A stretch of DNA of 64,000 nucleotides from Actinomadura luteofluorescens. Lineage in GTDB: Bacteria; Actinomycetota; Actinomycetes; Streptosporangiales; Streptosporangiaceae. Of this stretch, positions 8,205 to 16,859 are shown piece by piece. The stretch is from NCBI RefSeq assembly GCF_013409365.1, contig NZ_JACCBA010000001.1:6634001-6698000 (forward strand). The letters are read 5' to 3'. The notes under the pieces are model-generated. The model was given only the letters and a program-made list of their open reading frames with translations, had not been told where the DNA came from and ran no database searches. The stretch's first letter is position 1. Each line of letters begins with the position of its first letter. Made by a program: the position numbers and the translations under genes.

Positions 8205-8828
8205 TCAGGCCGGGTTCCGGGCGGGCGCGGCCTCCCAGGTGAAGCCGTCCGGGTCGGTGAACGGCTCGCCGCCGCCGACCAGCACGAGCCGGTGCGAGCC
8301 GGTGCTCTCCTGGTCGACGCCGAGGTCCTTGGCGAGGGCGTGGCGCGGGTAGAGCGCCAGCGTGACGGACGATGACGGGGTGTCGAACTCGGCGTACTTG
8401 CCGCCGAAGCTCTTGCCGACCGCCAGGCCGCGGGCGGCGTAGAGCCGCTTGCTCGCCTTGACGTCCGCGACCCCGAGCAGCAGTGCGATCTGGTCGAACT
8501 CTGGGGCGGCGGGCGCGGAGTCCTTCTTCTTCGAGGACGCGACCTTGCAGATCGTCCCGTCCGGGGCCTGGACGACGCCGCCGTAGCCCCAGAAGGACTT
8601 CGCGGCTGGCTTCAGCGTCGTGGCGCCGGCGTCGAGGGCGGCGCCGATGAGGGCGTCGACGTTGCCGGGCTGGGACGCGACGAGGGACAGCGCGAAGCCG
8701 CGGAAGCCGGCGGACGGCTCGTCCGAGGCCCGGACGTTCACGCGGTCGGCGATGCCGAAGGCCGCGTAGAAGGCCTCCGCGGCCGTGGGGTCGGAGACTT
8801 CCAGGGTGACGGATTCGAAGGAGTTCAT
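8205..8828 (-). CDS. VOC (glyoxalase-like) protein with two repeats
   Basis: 207 residues. Two halves of the vicinal-oxygen-chelate fold are visible: SFESVTLEVSDPTAAEAFYA near the N-terminus and a second beta-alpha-beta unit, FDQIALLLGVADVKASKRLY, from about residue 110. Each ends in a DPDG/APDG-like turn. VOC proteins use a metal centre in glyoxalases, dioxygenases and antibiotic resistance proteins, but the metal ligands are poorly conserved here and no specific reaction can be named. It is followed on the same strand by a second, single-domain VOC gene transcribed from 9235 toward it, 50 bases apart; the two may share a transcript. Confidence 0.8.
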   Translation of the reverse strand: MNSFESVTLEVSDPTAAEAFYAAFGIADRVNVRASDEPSAGFRGFALSLVASQPGNVDALIGAALDAGATTLKPAAKSFWGYGGVVQAPDGTICKVASSKKKDSAPAAPEFDQIALLLGVADVKASKRLYAARGLAVGKSFGGKYAEFDTPSSSVTLALYPRHALAKDLGVDQESTGSHRLVLVGGGEPFTDPDGFTWEAAPARNPA

Positions 8829-8878
8829 GGTGCTTCTTTCTGGCTGGTGGGTTCGTCGTCTGGTGGCGGCGGTGGCGT

Positions 8879-9235
8879 TCAGCGGTCCTGGATCAGCCCG
8901 AGGACGTTGCCGTCCGGGTCGGTGACGGTGGCGACCAGCCGCCCGGCGCCGACGTCGTGCGCGGCCTGCCTGACGGTCGCGCCGGCGGCGGTCAGGCCGG
9001 CGAGCTTCGCCTCGATGTCCGGCACGTGCCAGTAGGCCACCGGCGAGGTCATGCCCTGCGGCCCGCCGTCCGGGACCAGCCCGATGTGCTGGCCTCCGAC
9101 CTCGAACCCGACGTAGTGGGACGAGTCAGTTTGCGGAGCCTCGCCGAGCAGGGCGGTGTACACCGCCCTGGCCTTCGTCAGGTCGCTCACGGGATGCAGC
9201 ACCGTCCTGATCCCTCGGACGGGAGAGTCGCTCAT
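8879..9235 (-). CDS. VOC family protein, single domain
   Basis: 118 residues from ATG 9235. It reads VRGIRTVLHPVSDLTKARAV, YVGFEVGGQHIGLVPDGG and ends with VATVTDPDGNVLGLIQD, the canonical glyoxalase/bleomycin-resistance strand-helix-strand order with the terminal DPDGN turn. Members are typically dimeric and bind small electrophiles or drugs. The start at 9235 was chosen because it sits at the usual distance from the first conserved strand; the frame continues 24 codons upstream without VOC-like sequence. It is divergent from the LuxR-type regulator at 9394. Confidence 0.82.
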   Translation of the reverse strand: MSDSPVRGIRTVLHPVSDLTKARAVYTALLGEAPQTDSSHYVGFEVGGQHIGLVPDGGPQGMTSPVAYWHVPDIEAKLAGLTAAGATVRQAAHDVGAGRLVATVTDPDGNVLGLIQDR

Positions 9236-9393
9236 GGTCGCTCCTGGGGTCACGGGTCGTGTCGTTCGACTGCTCATAGCCTCGGTCCAGGGCCGCACCC
9301 CGCACATCCGTGGCGACTACGGAGCCGGCTACGCATCGCCGTACGAACAGCGGGCGCGGAACGAGCACGGAGGGCTTGCGGCAGAATGGTGCA

Positions 9394-12186
9394 GTGGTAG
9401 CGACAGTGGATATCTCGCCCCGGGAAGCCGAGGTGCTGGAGCTGGTCGGGGACCATCTCAGCAACGCCGAGATCGCGGCGCGGCTCTTCATCTCCGTCCG
9501 CACCGCCGAGAGCCACGTCTCCGCCCTGCTGCGGAAGCTGGACGTCCCGGACCGGCGGGCGCTCGCCGCGCGGGCCGCCGCGGGCCGCCGCGCCGCCGGC
9601 GCCTCGCAGCCGGTGCCCGTCCTGCCGGCCCCGCTGACCTCGTTCGTCGGGCGGGCGGGCGAGCGCGCCGAGCTGAACGAGCTGATCGAGAAGCATCGGC
9701 AGGTGACCGCGGTCGGGCCGGGAGGCGTGGGCAAGACCCGGCTCGCGCTGGCGGTGGCGGCGGACGCGGCCGGCGCGTTCGCGGACGGCGCCTGGTTCGT
9801 CGATCTGGTACCGGTCACCGACCCGGGGATGGTCGCGGACGCGGTCGCCGGCGCGCTCGGTCTCGGCGAGCAGCCCGGCCGCGGCATGGCCGAGTCGGTG
9901 GCCGCGGCGCTGGCCGACCGGCACGCCCTGCTCGTCCTGGACAACTGCGAGCAGGTGCGGGACGGCGTGGCGCTGTTCCTGGAGCGGCTGCTCGCGGCGT
10001 GCCCCCGGGTGACGGCGCTGACGACGAGCCGCGCCCGGCTGATGGTGCCGTTCGAGCGGGTGTACGCCGTCCCGCCGCTGTCGCTGTCCGACGACGGCGA
10101 GTCGGACGCGGTCGCGCTGTTCAAGGAACGGGCGACGGCGATCGGCTGGCCGCTGGACCCACCCCTGCACGAGCACATCCGCTCGATCTGCGAGCGGCTG
10201 GACGGCATGGCCCTGGCGATCGAGCTGGCCGCGGCCCGGTACCCGACGCTCGGCCTGGACGGTCTCACCGCGGCCCTGTCCCATCCGCTGCGGACGCTCG
10301 CGGGCGGCTCCCGCGCCGACGACAGGCACCGTTCGGTGCGGGCGGCGGTGGACTGGAGCCACGCACTGCTGGAACCGGCCGACCGGGAGCTCCTGCGCCG
10401 GGTGTCGGTGTTCGTCGCGCCGTTCACCGCCGCGGCGGCGGCGGAAGTGGCCGGGGCCGAGGAGGGCGTCGCCGCCGACGGGCTGGCACGGCTGGCGGAA
10501 CAGAGCCTGCTGGTCGTGCGGGCGTCCGGGGGAGCGACCGAGTACCGGGCGCTGGAGACGATCCGCCAGTACGGGGTCGAGCGGCTTGCCGAGTCCGGCG
10601 AACTGGCGGACACCCGCACCCGGCACCTCCGCTGGTGCCTGGCCAGAGCCGCCGACCTCGCCGCCGCCACCGGGGCCGACTGGCGGCCCCGCTTCGACGG
10701 TGCCGCCGACGACCTCCGCTCCGCCCTCGCCTGGGCGGCCGACCGGCCGGAACGGCGCGCGGACGCGCACGACCTCGCGCGGCGCCTGGCGGAACTCGCC
10801 TTCACCCGCAACCTGGTCGGCGAGTCCCAGCAGCGGTACGAGCAGGCCGCCGCGCTCGCCGGCGACCCGGCCGGCGCCGCGGCGATGCTCCGGCACGCCG
10901 CCGCAGTCGCCGGGTGCCGCATGCACGGCGACGACATGTACCGCCTCCACCGGGCCGCCGCGGACGCCGCCCGCCGGGCCGGCGACGCCGCCCGCGCCGC
11001 CGCCGACCTGGCGACCGCCGCGACCGCCGTGTACCGGTTCGCGGGCACGTTCGTCCGGACGCCGTCCCCGGACGAGACCCGCGCACTGATCCGCGAGGCG
11101 CGCGATCACGCCGGCGACGACCCCGCCGCGCGCGCGGCCGTCGCGCTGGCCGAGGCGGCGTCGGTCGCCGACGCGTTCGGCGCCGACCAGGACCCGCGCG
11201 ACGAGGCCGTGGCGGAGACGCTCGCGCGCGCCGGGAACGCGGTCGAACTCGCGCACCGCACCGGCGTCCCGTCCGCCGAGTCCGCCGCGCTCGACGCGCT
11301 CGCCGCCGTCCAGAGCTGGGTCGGCGACGCGTTCGCCACCGCCGCCACGGCCCGCCGCCGCGTCACGCTCCTGTCGTCCGCGCGGACCTCGCCCGCCGTC
11401 ACCCACGAGCTCGTCCAGGCCCTCGGCGAAGCCGCCCAGACCGGCATCGGCGTCGGGGACCTGCCCGACGCCCGGCGCTGGGCGGGGCGGCTCGCCGACC
11501 ACCCGTCGCTGGCCGAGGTCGGGCACCGCGCGACGAGCTGGCAGCTGGTCGCCGGCGCGCTGGCGGGCGACGCCGGGAGCGTGCTCACCGGCGCCGTCAG
11601 GTTCCTGGACGCGTGGCGGCGCAGCGGCAGCCCCGTCTGGCCGGACCTCGAACCGGCGGTGGCCGCCGTCGCGATGATCCACGGCCTGCGCGGCGACCGG
11701 GACGCCCGGCACGAATGGGACACGATCCTGGAGCGTTTCGGCACGTCACCGAACCGCGTCCACGGCTACGGCGCGGTCTTCGACGCGATGCTGCTGCTCC
11801 ACGACGGCCGGGCGGCGCAAGCGCTGGAGCGGCTGGCCCCCGAACCCGGCGAGGTGTGGAGGTGGGTCACCTGGATCTGGCTCCACTGGTACGTGGCCCT
11901 GCGCGCGGAGGCGACCGTCCTCGCCGGAGGCCCCGACGCCCGCGACCGCCTGGCCGGCGCCCGGAAGCTCACCGCCGGCGACCCGGTCGCCGGTGCCATG
12001 GTGGAACGCGCCGAGGCGCTGCTCGACGGCGACCCTGAGCGCCTGCTCGCCACGGCGGACGCGTTCGACGCCGCGGGCTGCCACTACCAGTCGGCGCGCA
12101 CCCTGCTGCTCGCGGGCGGCTCCCACGCCGCCCGCGGAGCGACCGCCCTCAAGGCCCTCGGCCTGGCCCCCATGACCGTCCGGTAG
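9394..12186 (+). CDS. LuxR-family regulator with N-terminal HTH and STAND-type ATPase
   Basis: About 930 residues. The LuxR helix-turn-helix is at the very N-terminus (SPREAEVLELVGDHLSNAEI and IAARLFISVRTAESHVSALL) instead of the C-terminus as in classical LAL regulators. A P-loop ATPase follows: Walker A GPGGVGKTRLALAVA, Walker B LLVLDNCEQV, and a winged-helix-like LRRVSVFVAPF region; the C-terminal 500 residues are alanine-rich helical repeats. This is the AfsR/COG3903-like arrangement of actinomycetes and implies ATP- and ligand-dependent transcription control. The start is GTG 9394, with a GGAGGG about 19 bases upstream; an in-frame GTG at 9310 is also possible. No target gene is obvious. 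The divergent VOC gene at 9235 is the closest candidate. Confidence 0.88.
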   Translation: MVATVDISPREAEVLELVGDHLSNAEIAARLFISVRTAESHVSALLRKLDVPDRRALAARAAAGRRAAGASQPVPVLPAPLTSFVGRAGERAELNELIEKHRQVTAVGPGGVGKTRLALAVAADAAGAFADGAWFVDLVPVTDPGMVADAVAGALGLGEQPGRGMAESVAAALADRHALLVLDNCEQVRDGVALFLERLLAACPRVTALTTSRARLMVPFERVYAVPPLSLSDDGESDAVALFKERATAIGWPLDPPLHEHIRSICERLDGMALAIELAAARYPTLGLDGLTAALSHPLRTLAGGSRADDRHRSVRAAVDWSHALLEPADRELLRRVSVFVAPFTAAAAAEVAGAEEGVAADGLARLAEQSLLVVRASGGATEYRALETIRQYGVERLAESGELADTRTRHLRWCLARAADLAAATGADWRPRFDGAADDLRSALAWAADRPERRADAHDLARRLAELAFTRNLVGESQQRYEQAAALAGDPAGAAAMLRHAAAVAGCRMHGDDMYRLHRAAADAARRAGDAARAAADLATAATAVYRFAGTFVRTPSPDETRALIREARDHAGDDPAARAAVALAEAASVADAFGADQDPRDEAVAETLARAGNAVELAHRTGVPSAESAALDALAAVQSWVGDAFATAATARRRVTLLSSARTSPAVTHELVQALGEAAQTGIGVGDLPDARRWAGRLADHPSLAEVGHRATSWQLVAGALAGDAGSVLTGAVRFLDAWRRSGSPVWPDLEPAVAAVAMIHGLRGDRDARHEWDTILERFGTSPNRVHGYGAVFDAMLLLHDGRAAQALERLAPEPGEVWRWVTWIWLHWYVALRAEATVLAGGPDARDRLAGARKLTAGDPVAGAMVERAEALLDGDPERLLATADAFDAAGCHYQSARTLLLAGGSHAARGATALKALGLAPMTVR

Positions 12187-12229
12187 CTGGACGGAACCGG
12201 AACGACGGCCGCTCGCCGGGTGCGGCGCC

Positions 12230-13537
12230 TCAGTCGCGGGCCAGGCGCTCCAGCCGCTTGGCCGCGGTGGCTTCGTGCGCCGGCATGAGGTCGGCCTGCG
12301 AGATGGTGACGACGTGCGGCGCCACCGTGCGGACTCCCTCGTCGGAGTCGATCCGCTGCCAGGTCACCGTCTTCAGGAAGGACGCGACGGACAGGCCGCC
12401 GGTGTAGCGGCCGGCGCCCGCGGTGGGGAGCACGTGGTTCGTGCCGATCACCTTGTCGCTGAACGCGACGGTCGCGCGCTGCCCGACGAACAGCGAACCG
12501 TAGTTGCGCAGGTTCTTCAGGTACCAGTCGTCGCGATCGGTGTGCACCTCCAGGTGCTCGGCCGCGAGGAGGTCGCTCAGCCGGACGGCGTCCTCGTGGT
12601 CGGCGGCGAGCAGCACGAAGCCGTAGTCCCGCCAGGCCGCCCCCGGGACCTCCGCCCCCGCGACCTTCGCGAGATCGCCGAGCTGGCGGTCGATCTCGGC
12701 GATGACCGCGTCCGCCATGGCGCGGCTGACGGTGATCAGCGCGGCGGGCGAGGTCGGGCCGTGCTCGGCCTGGCCGAGCAGGTCCGCGGCGACCAGCTCG
12801 GGGTCGGCCGAGTCGTCGGCGATCACCGCCACCTCGGACGGTCCGGCGATCATGTCGATGCCGACCTGGCCGTACAGCTGCCGCTTGGCCTCGGCGACGA
12901 AGGCGTTGCCGGGGCCGACGAGCTTGTCCACCGGGCCGGCGCCGTCGAGCAGCCCGAACGCCATCGCCGCGACGGCCTGGACGCCGCCGAGGCAGTAGAC
13001 GGCGTCCGCTCCGGACGCGATGAGGCTGTACAGCGTCGGCGCGTGCACGCCGCGGCCGGCGCGCGGCGGGGTGCACGCGACGACCCGGTCCACTCCGGCG
13101 ACCTTGGGCACCTTCACGGTCATGAACGGGCTGGCGAGCATCGGCACCCGCCCGGCGGGCGCGTAGGCGCCGACGTGAGCGAGCGGGATCTGCCGCTGCC
13201 CGAGGACCACCCCGGGCAGGGTCTCGGCCTCGAAGTCGGTAAGGGTGGCGAGCTGGCGGGCGGCGAAGCCGGCGACCTGCTCGATCCCGAAGTCGATGCT
13301 CTCGCGCAGCTTCGGGTCGAGGCCGGCGGTCGCCTGCGCCTCGTCGGCGGTGACCTCGAACGACGCGGGGTCCCAGTCGTCCAGTTCGCGGGAGTACCGG
13401 CGGACGGCGTCCATGCCGTCCCTCTCGATCGTCGACAGCATCTCGCTCACCCGGTCGCGGACCTGCGGGTCGACGGCGCTGGAGGCGATCTTCAGCGGCT
13501 TCTTGATCAGGGTCACGTCGCCGGCGGGAACACGCAC
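12230..13537 (-). CDS. HisD-like NAD-dependent dehydrogenase (copy 1)
   Basis: 435 residues with the histidinol-dehydrogenase fold: GPVDKLVGPGNAFVAEAKRQ, GIDMIAGPSEVAVIADDSAD, LGQAEHGPTSPAAL with the Zn-ligand pair Q..H, FSDKVIGTNHVLPT with the Asp ligand, and a C-terminal AHEATAAKRL with the last His ligand. True HisD sits with hisC and hisB, which are absent. Variants of this family oxidise other diols or amino alcohols, for example sulfopropanediol dehydrogenase (HpsN), whose VIGTNH-like motif I recall as similar. I therefore infer a catabolic alcohol dehydrogenase. An AAGGAG site precedes the GTG start. It is divergent from LysR 13812, which probably controls it. A paralog lies at 21001. 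Confidence 0.85.
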   Translation of the reverse strand: MRVPAGDVTLIKKPLKIASSAVDPQVRDRVSEMLSTIERDGMDAVRRYSRELDDWDPASFEVTADEAQATAGLDPKLRESIDFGIEQVAGFAARQLATLTDFEAETLPGVVLGQRQIPLAHVGAYAPAGRVPMLASPFMTVKVPKVAGVDRVVACTPPRAGRGVHAPTLYSLIASGADAVYCLGGVQAVAAMAFGLLDGAGPVDKLVGPGNAFVAEAKRQLYGQVGIDMIAGPSEVAVIADDSADPELVAADLLGQAEHGPTSPAALITVSRAMADAVIAEIDRQLGDLAKVAGAEVPGAAWRDYGFVLLAADHEDAVRLSDLLAAEHLEVHTDRDDWYLKNLRNYGSLFVGQRATVAFSDKVIGTNHVLPTAGAGRYTGGLSVASFLKTVTWQRIDSDEGVRTVAPHVVTISQADLMPAHEATAAKRLERLARD

Positions 13538-13772
13538 GGTGGAACTCCTTAAACGAGAGGTTCGGAGAGGAGGCGGCGGGCGGCCCCGCCTCGTCAGGGG
13601 CCCAGGCGGTCACGGAGGCGCACGTCCGCCACGCGAAGCCGGGGCGGGCTGAGGGGCCAGGCCGGCCCTGTGGGCCGGGCGCGAGGCGAGCACGGTGGCG
13701 CCGAGCCGAGCGCGGCCGCCGCACGCGACTGCTCGGATGCCGCGAGGTTAGCCGACCGACTTCGCGAAGGGG

Positions 13773-13804
13773 TAGCCTTTCTTTCCTTAGGAAGCGGAAG
13801 GCTA
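13773..13804. promoter_or_regulatory. Imperfect 32-base palindrome upstream of the LysR start (operator candidate)
   Basis: Outer arms TAGCCTT (13773-13779) and AAGGCTA (13798-13804) are perfect complements. Between them an inner near-palindrome TTCCTTAGGAA (13783-13793) is centred at almost the same position. It ends seven bases before the ATG of the LysR gene and lies in the divergent region between that gene and the HisD-like dehydrogenase. Placement and symmetry fit an autoregulatory LysR operator, but this is inference. Confidence 0.5.
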
Positions 13805-13811
13805 TTCCTTA

Positions 13812-14738
13812 ATGACGCTGATCCAGTTGCTGTACTTCGTCTCCGCGGTGGAGGCCGGCTCGTTCTCCGCCGCGGCCGAGCGGCTGCGGCTGGCGACCCC
13901 GTCGGTCTCGGAGCAGATCCGGCGGCTGGAGCGGCATGTGGGCACGGCCCTGTTCGAGCGCGGGCGCGTGCTGCAGCTCACCGATGCCGGCCAGGCGCTG
14001 CTTCCCCAGGCCCGTGCGACCCTGCGGGCGGCCGAGGAAGCCGAGCGGGCGGTGGCCGACGTCCGCGGCCTCACAGGCGGCCTCGCGAACTTCGGCCTGT
14101 TCCGCAACGCGGACTACTACCTGGTCGGCCCGCTCGTCGAGACCTTCCTGCGGGAGCATCCGCGGGTGCGCCTCCGGCTCCCGGGGCAGAACAGCGCCGA
14201 GGTCGCCGACGCCGTCCGCGCCGGACGCCTGGAGGCGGGCCTGGTCGTCCTGCCGGTCGATGACGAGAGCCTGGCCGTCACCTCGATCATGAGGGACGAG
14301 GTGCGCTACGTCAGCGCCGATCCGCGGCGGACCCGCGGGCCGGTGCCGCTGGAACGGCTGGCCCGGGGAAGGCTGATCCTCTACGACGCGGCATGGGCCG
14401 GCGTGGACCCGACCCGGCGGCAGCTGGCGACGCGGATGCAGGCTCGCGGCCTGACCGTGGCCCCGTACGTCGAGGTCGAACGGGTCGAGGGGGCGCTCGA
14501 GCTCGTCCGGCGGGGGCTCGGCGACACCATCGTGGCGAGCACCGTGCTGCGCACGCGCGGGGCCGGCCTCCACAGCGCCTCCCTGGAGGAACCGCTGCAC
14601 GACGAGATCGCGGTGATCCAGCGGCGCGGCGCGCGCCTGTCGGCCGCGACCGACGAGTTCATCCGGCTCGCCCGCGCCCATCTGCACCGTCTCGCGCAGG
14701 ACGACCCGCACGCCCGGATCCTCGGCCCGCGGAACTGA
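13812..14738 (+). CDS. LysR-family transcriptional regulator (copy 1)
   Basis: 308 residues. The N-terminal winged helix reads IQLLYFVSAVEAGSFSAAAE and LATPSVSEQIRRLERHVGTA; the effector domain begins at about residue 90 with LANFGLFRNADYYLVGPL and contains RLPGQNSAEVADAVRAGRLE. LysR regulators bind a small co-inducer and activate a divergent operon, here probably the HisD-like dehydrogenase at 12230. The effector domain is clearly paralogous to that of the LysR at 19895 (shared LRNA-x-YYL, GQNS-x-EVA and LEAGLVVLPV blocks), so both should sense related ligands. The ATG at 13812 has no strong ribosome-binding site. Confidence 0.93.
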   Translation: MTLIQLLYFVSAVEAGSFSAAAERLRLATPSVSEQIRRLERHVGTALFERGRVLQLTDAGQALLPQARATLRAAEEAERAVADVRGLTGGLANFGLFRNADYYLVGPLVETFLREHPRVRLRLPGQNSAEVADAVRAGRLEAGLVVLPVDDESLAVTSIMRDEVRYVSADPRRTRGPVPLERLARGRLILYDAAWAGVDPTRRQLATRMQARGLTVAPYVEVERVEGALELVRRGLGDTIVASTVLRTRGAGLHSASLEEPLHDEIAVIQRRGARLSAATDEFIRLARAHLHRLAQDDPHARILGPRN

Positions 14739-14782
14739 CCGCAGGCGCGGCAGCCCTTACGCCACAGGGCTTTCCGAAGGCG

Positions 14783-14799
14783 CACAGGAAAAACCTGTG
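14783..14799. promoter_or_regulatory. Perfect palindrome CACAGG-N5-CCTGTG upstream of the ABC importer
   Basis: CACAGG (14783-14788), an A5 spacer and CCTGTG (14794-14799) form a perfect inverted repeat, and a further CACAGG lies at 14763-14768. It sits in the 266-base gap between the LysR stop and the first transporter gene. It is either an operator for a dimeric regulator or a small hairpin. No T-tract follows, so it is unlikely to be an intrinsic terminator. Confidence 0.4.
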
Positions 14800-15004
14800 G
14801 AAGGCAGAGGATCATTCGGCGTTGTCCTTCGGATCCGGCGGCTCGTAGATTTCGCGCCAAGCCACTCGATGTGGGCCGGCGCACACGCCGACCCTCCCGC
14901 CGGTTCGGCGTCCCGCCGGCGGCGACCGGGCTGGCCCGGCGCGCCCGCCGCCCCGTCGACGGCGGCGGACGTCGGTCCGCGCGCCAGGACCGAAGGAAAG
15001 GTCG

Positions 15005-15778
15005 GTGAGATCACAGATGGCGGACCCGCTACTCCAGGCCCGCGGCATCGGCAAGAGCTACGGGCACGTCGAGGTGCTCCGGGGAGTCGACTTCACCGTC
15101 GCACGCGGCGAGGTGACGGCCCTGATCGGGGACAACGGAGCCGGCAAGAGCACCCTGGTCAAGATCCTTTCGGGCGCGCTCGGCCCGGACGCGGGCGAGA
15201 TCCTGCTGGACGGCGAGCGGGTCTCCTTCGGCTCGCCGGAGAGCGCCCATGACATGGGCATCGAGACCGTCTACCAGGACCTCGCCCTCGCTCCGGAACT
15301 CGGCTCGGCGGAGAACGTCTTCGCCGGGCGGGAGCTGCTCAAGCCCGGGCTCCTCGGACGTCTCGGCGTCCTCGACCGCAAGACCATGCGGGACCGGGCC
15401 CGGAAGGCGTTCGTCGACATGGGCACCGACGTCAAGGACATCGAGGCCCCGGTCGCCGCGCTGTCGGGCGGCCAGCGGCAGAGCGTCGCCATCTGCCGGT
15501 CGGTCATGTGGGCCGACAAGGTGATCTTCATGGACGAGCCGACCGCGGCCCTCGGCGTCCGGCAGACCGGCAAGGTCCTGGAGCTGATCCGGCGGGTCGC
15601 GGACAAGGGCATCGCGGTCGTGCTGATCAGCCACAACATGCCCGAGGTGCTGCAGGTCGCCGACAGCGTGCAGGTGCTGCGGCTCGGCCGCCGCGTCGCC
15701 GAGTACCGGGCGGCGGAGGCGACCGTGGAACAGCTGGTCGGCGCGATGACCGGCGCTCTGGAAGGGAAGGCCGCATGA
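15005..15778 (+). CDS. Ribose-type ABC importer, ATP-binding protein
   Basis: 257 residues with one ATPase domain: Walker A GDNGAGKSTLVKIL, Q-loop VYQDLALAPELG, signature LSGGQRQSVAICRS, Walker B VIFMDEPTAALGV and switch His in VLISHNMPEV. This is the carbohydrate-uptake CUT2 (RbsA-like) sequence type, but with one domain instead of the duplicated 500-residue RbsA, so two copies must join the complex. GTG 15005 has AAGGAAAG upstream; ATG 15017 is an alternative. Its stop overlaps the permease start (ATGA at 15775). With the next two genes it forms a complete three-gene importer operon. Confidence 0.93.
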   Translation: MRSQMADPLLQARGIGKSYGHVEVLRGVDFTVARGEVTALIGDNGAGKSTLVKILSGALGPDAGEILLDGERVSFGSPESAHDMGIETVYQDLALAPELGSAENVFAGRELLKPGLLGRLGVLDRKTMRDRARKAFVDMGTDVKDIEAPVAALSGGQRQSVAICRSVMWADKVIFMDEPTAALGVRQTGKVLELIRRVADKGIAVVLISHNMPEVLQVADSVQVLRLGRRVAEYRAAEATVEQLVGAMTGALEGKAA

Positions 15779-16851
15779 CCGAGACCCCCGCATCGGCCAC
15801 CTCGGCGAAGGTCGCGGACGAGGCGAACGCGGCGGCCGCCGGAGGGCCGGACGACGCGAGCGGCACCCTGAAGATCGCCTACCGGTCCCCGCTGCGCAAG
15901 TTCCTGTCCACCTCGCCGGCCTACATGGGCCTGGTGCTCGCGCTGCTCGTCCTGCTGTTCTCGGTGCTGCGGCCGGAGGCGTTCCCCACCACCGCGACCG
16001 GCCGCAACATCTCGCTGGACATCTCGGTGCTGCTGGTCATGGCCGTCGGCATGACGTACGTCATGGTGGCGGGCGGCTTCGACCTGTCGATCGGGTCGGT
16101 GCTGGTGTTCTCCGGCGTGGTGATGGCGAAGACGATGTCCGCGATCGGCGGCGACGGCGCGGCCGTGGTGGTCGCGGGCATGGCGGCGTCGGTACTCGCC
16201 GGCATCGCCTGGGGGGTGCTGAACGGCGTGTGCATCGCGCTGCTGAAGGTCCCCGCGCTGATCACCACGCTCGGCACCATGGGCGCGGCCCTCGGCGCGT
16301 CCCAGATCATGACGGGCGGCAACGACGTCACCACCGTGCCGGACGCGCTGCTGAAGATCACCACGTCCCGGCCGCTCGGCTTCAGCTGGCTGGTCTACGT
16401 CGCGGCGGTCGTCGCGCTGGTCGGCGGCCTCATCCTGGCCTTCACCCGGTTCGGCCGCCACACCTACCTCGTCGGCTCCAACGAGGAGTCGGCCCGCCGC
16501 GCCGGCATCAACGTGAACCGGCACCTGATCAAGCTGTACGCCGTCAGCGGCGGCCTCGCCGGGGTGGCGGGCGCGATGTCGCTCACCCGCTTCGCCACCA
16601 CCACGATCTCCGGCCACGCCACCGACGCGCTCCAGGTCATCACCGGGGTCGTGCTCGGCGGGACGAGCCTGTTCGGCGGGATCGGCACCATCCTCGGCAC
16701 CGTCGTCGGCATCTTCATCCCCGCCGTCCTGCAGAACGGCTTCGTCGTCACCCACGTCCAGCCCTACTGGCAGCAGGTCGTCATCGGCTTCGTGCTGATC
16801 GCGGCCGTCTACGTCGATCACCTCAAGCGCGCCCGGCGCGATCGCAGCTAG
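15775..16851 (+). CDS. Ribose-type ABC importer, permease
   Basis: 358 residues. After a 55-residue cytoplasmic N-terminus about ten hydrophobic segments follow, including MGLVLALLVLLFSVLRP and ISVLLVMAVGMTYVMVAGGF. The signature DLSIGSVLVFSGVV and the late block GVVLGGTSLFGGIGTILGTV are diagnostic of RbsC/BPD-type CUT2 permeases. It forms the membrane channel with the ATPase at 15005. ATG 15775 overlaps the ATPase stop by four bases. The binding protein follows eight bases after the stop. The sugar or polyol carried cannot be deduced from the permease. Confidence 0.93.
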   Translation: MTETPASATSAKVADEANAAAAGGPDDASGTLKIAYRSPLRKFLSTSPAYMGLVLALLVLLFSVLRPEAFPTTATGRNISLDISVLLVMAVGMTYVMVAGGFDLSIGSVLVFSGVVMAKTMSAIGGDGAAVVVAGMAASVLAGIAWGVLNGVCIALLKVPALITTLGTMGAALGASQIMTGGNDVTTVPDALLKITTSRPLGFSWLVYVAAVVALVGGLILAFTRFGRHTYLVGSNEESARRAGINVNRHLIKLYAVSGGLAGVAGAMSLTRFATTTISGHATDALQVITGVVLGGTSLFGGIGTILGTVVGIFIPAVLQNGFVVTHVQPYWQQVVIGFVLIAAVYVDHLKRARRDRS

Positions 16852-16859
16852 GAGACCTG

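Noticed and set aside
12230..13537. Housekeeping histidinol dehydrogenase (hisD)
   Set aside because: No hisC or hisB next to it, a second copy is present, and both sit in a catabolic region with LysR regulators.
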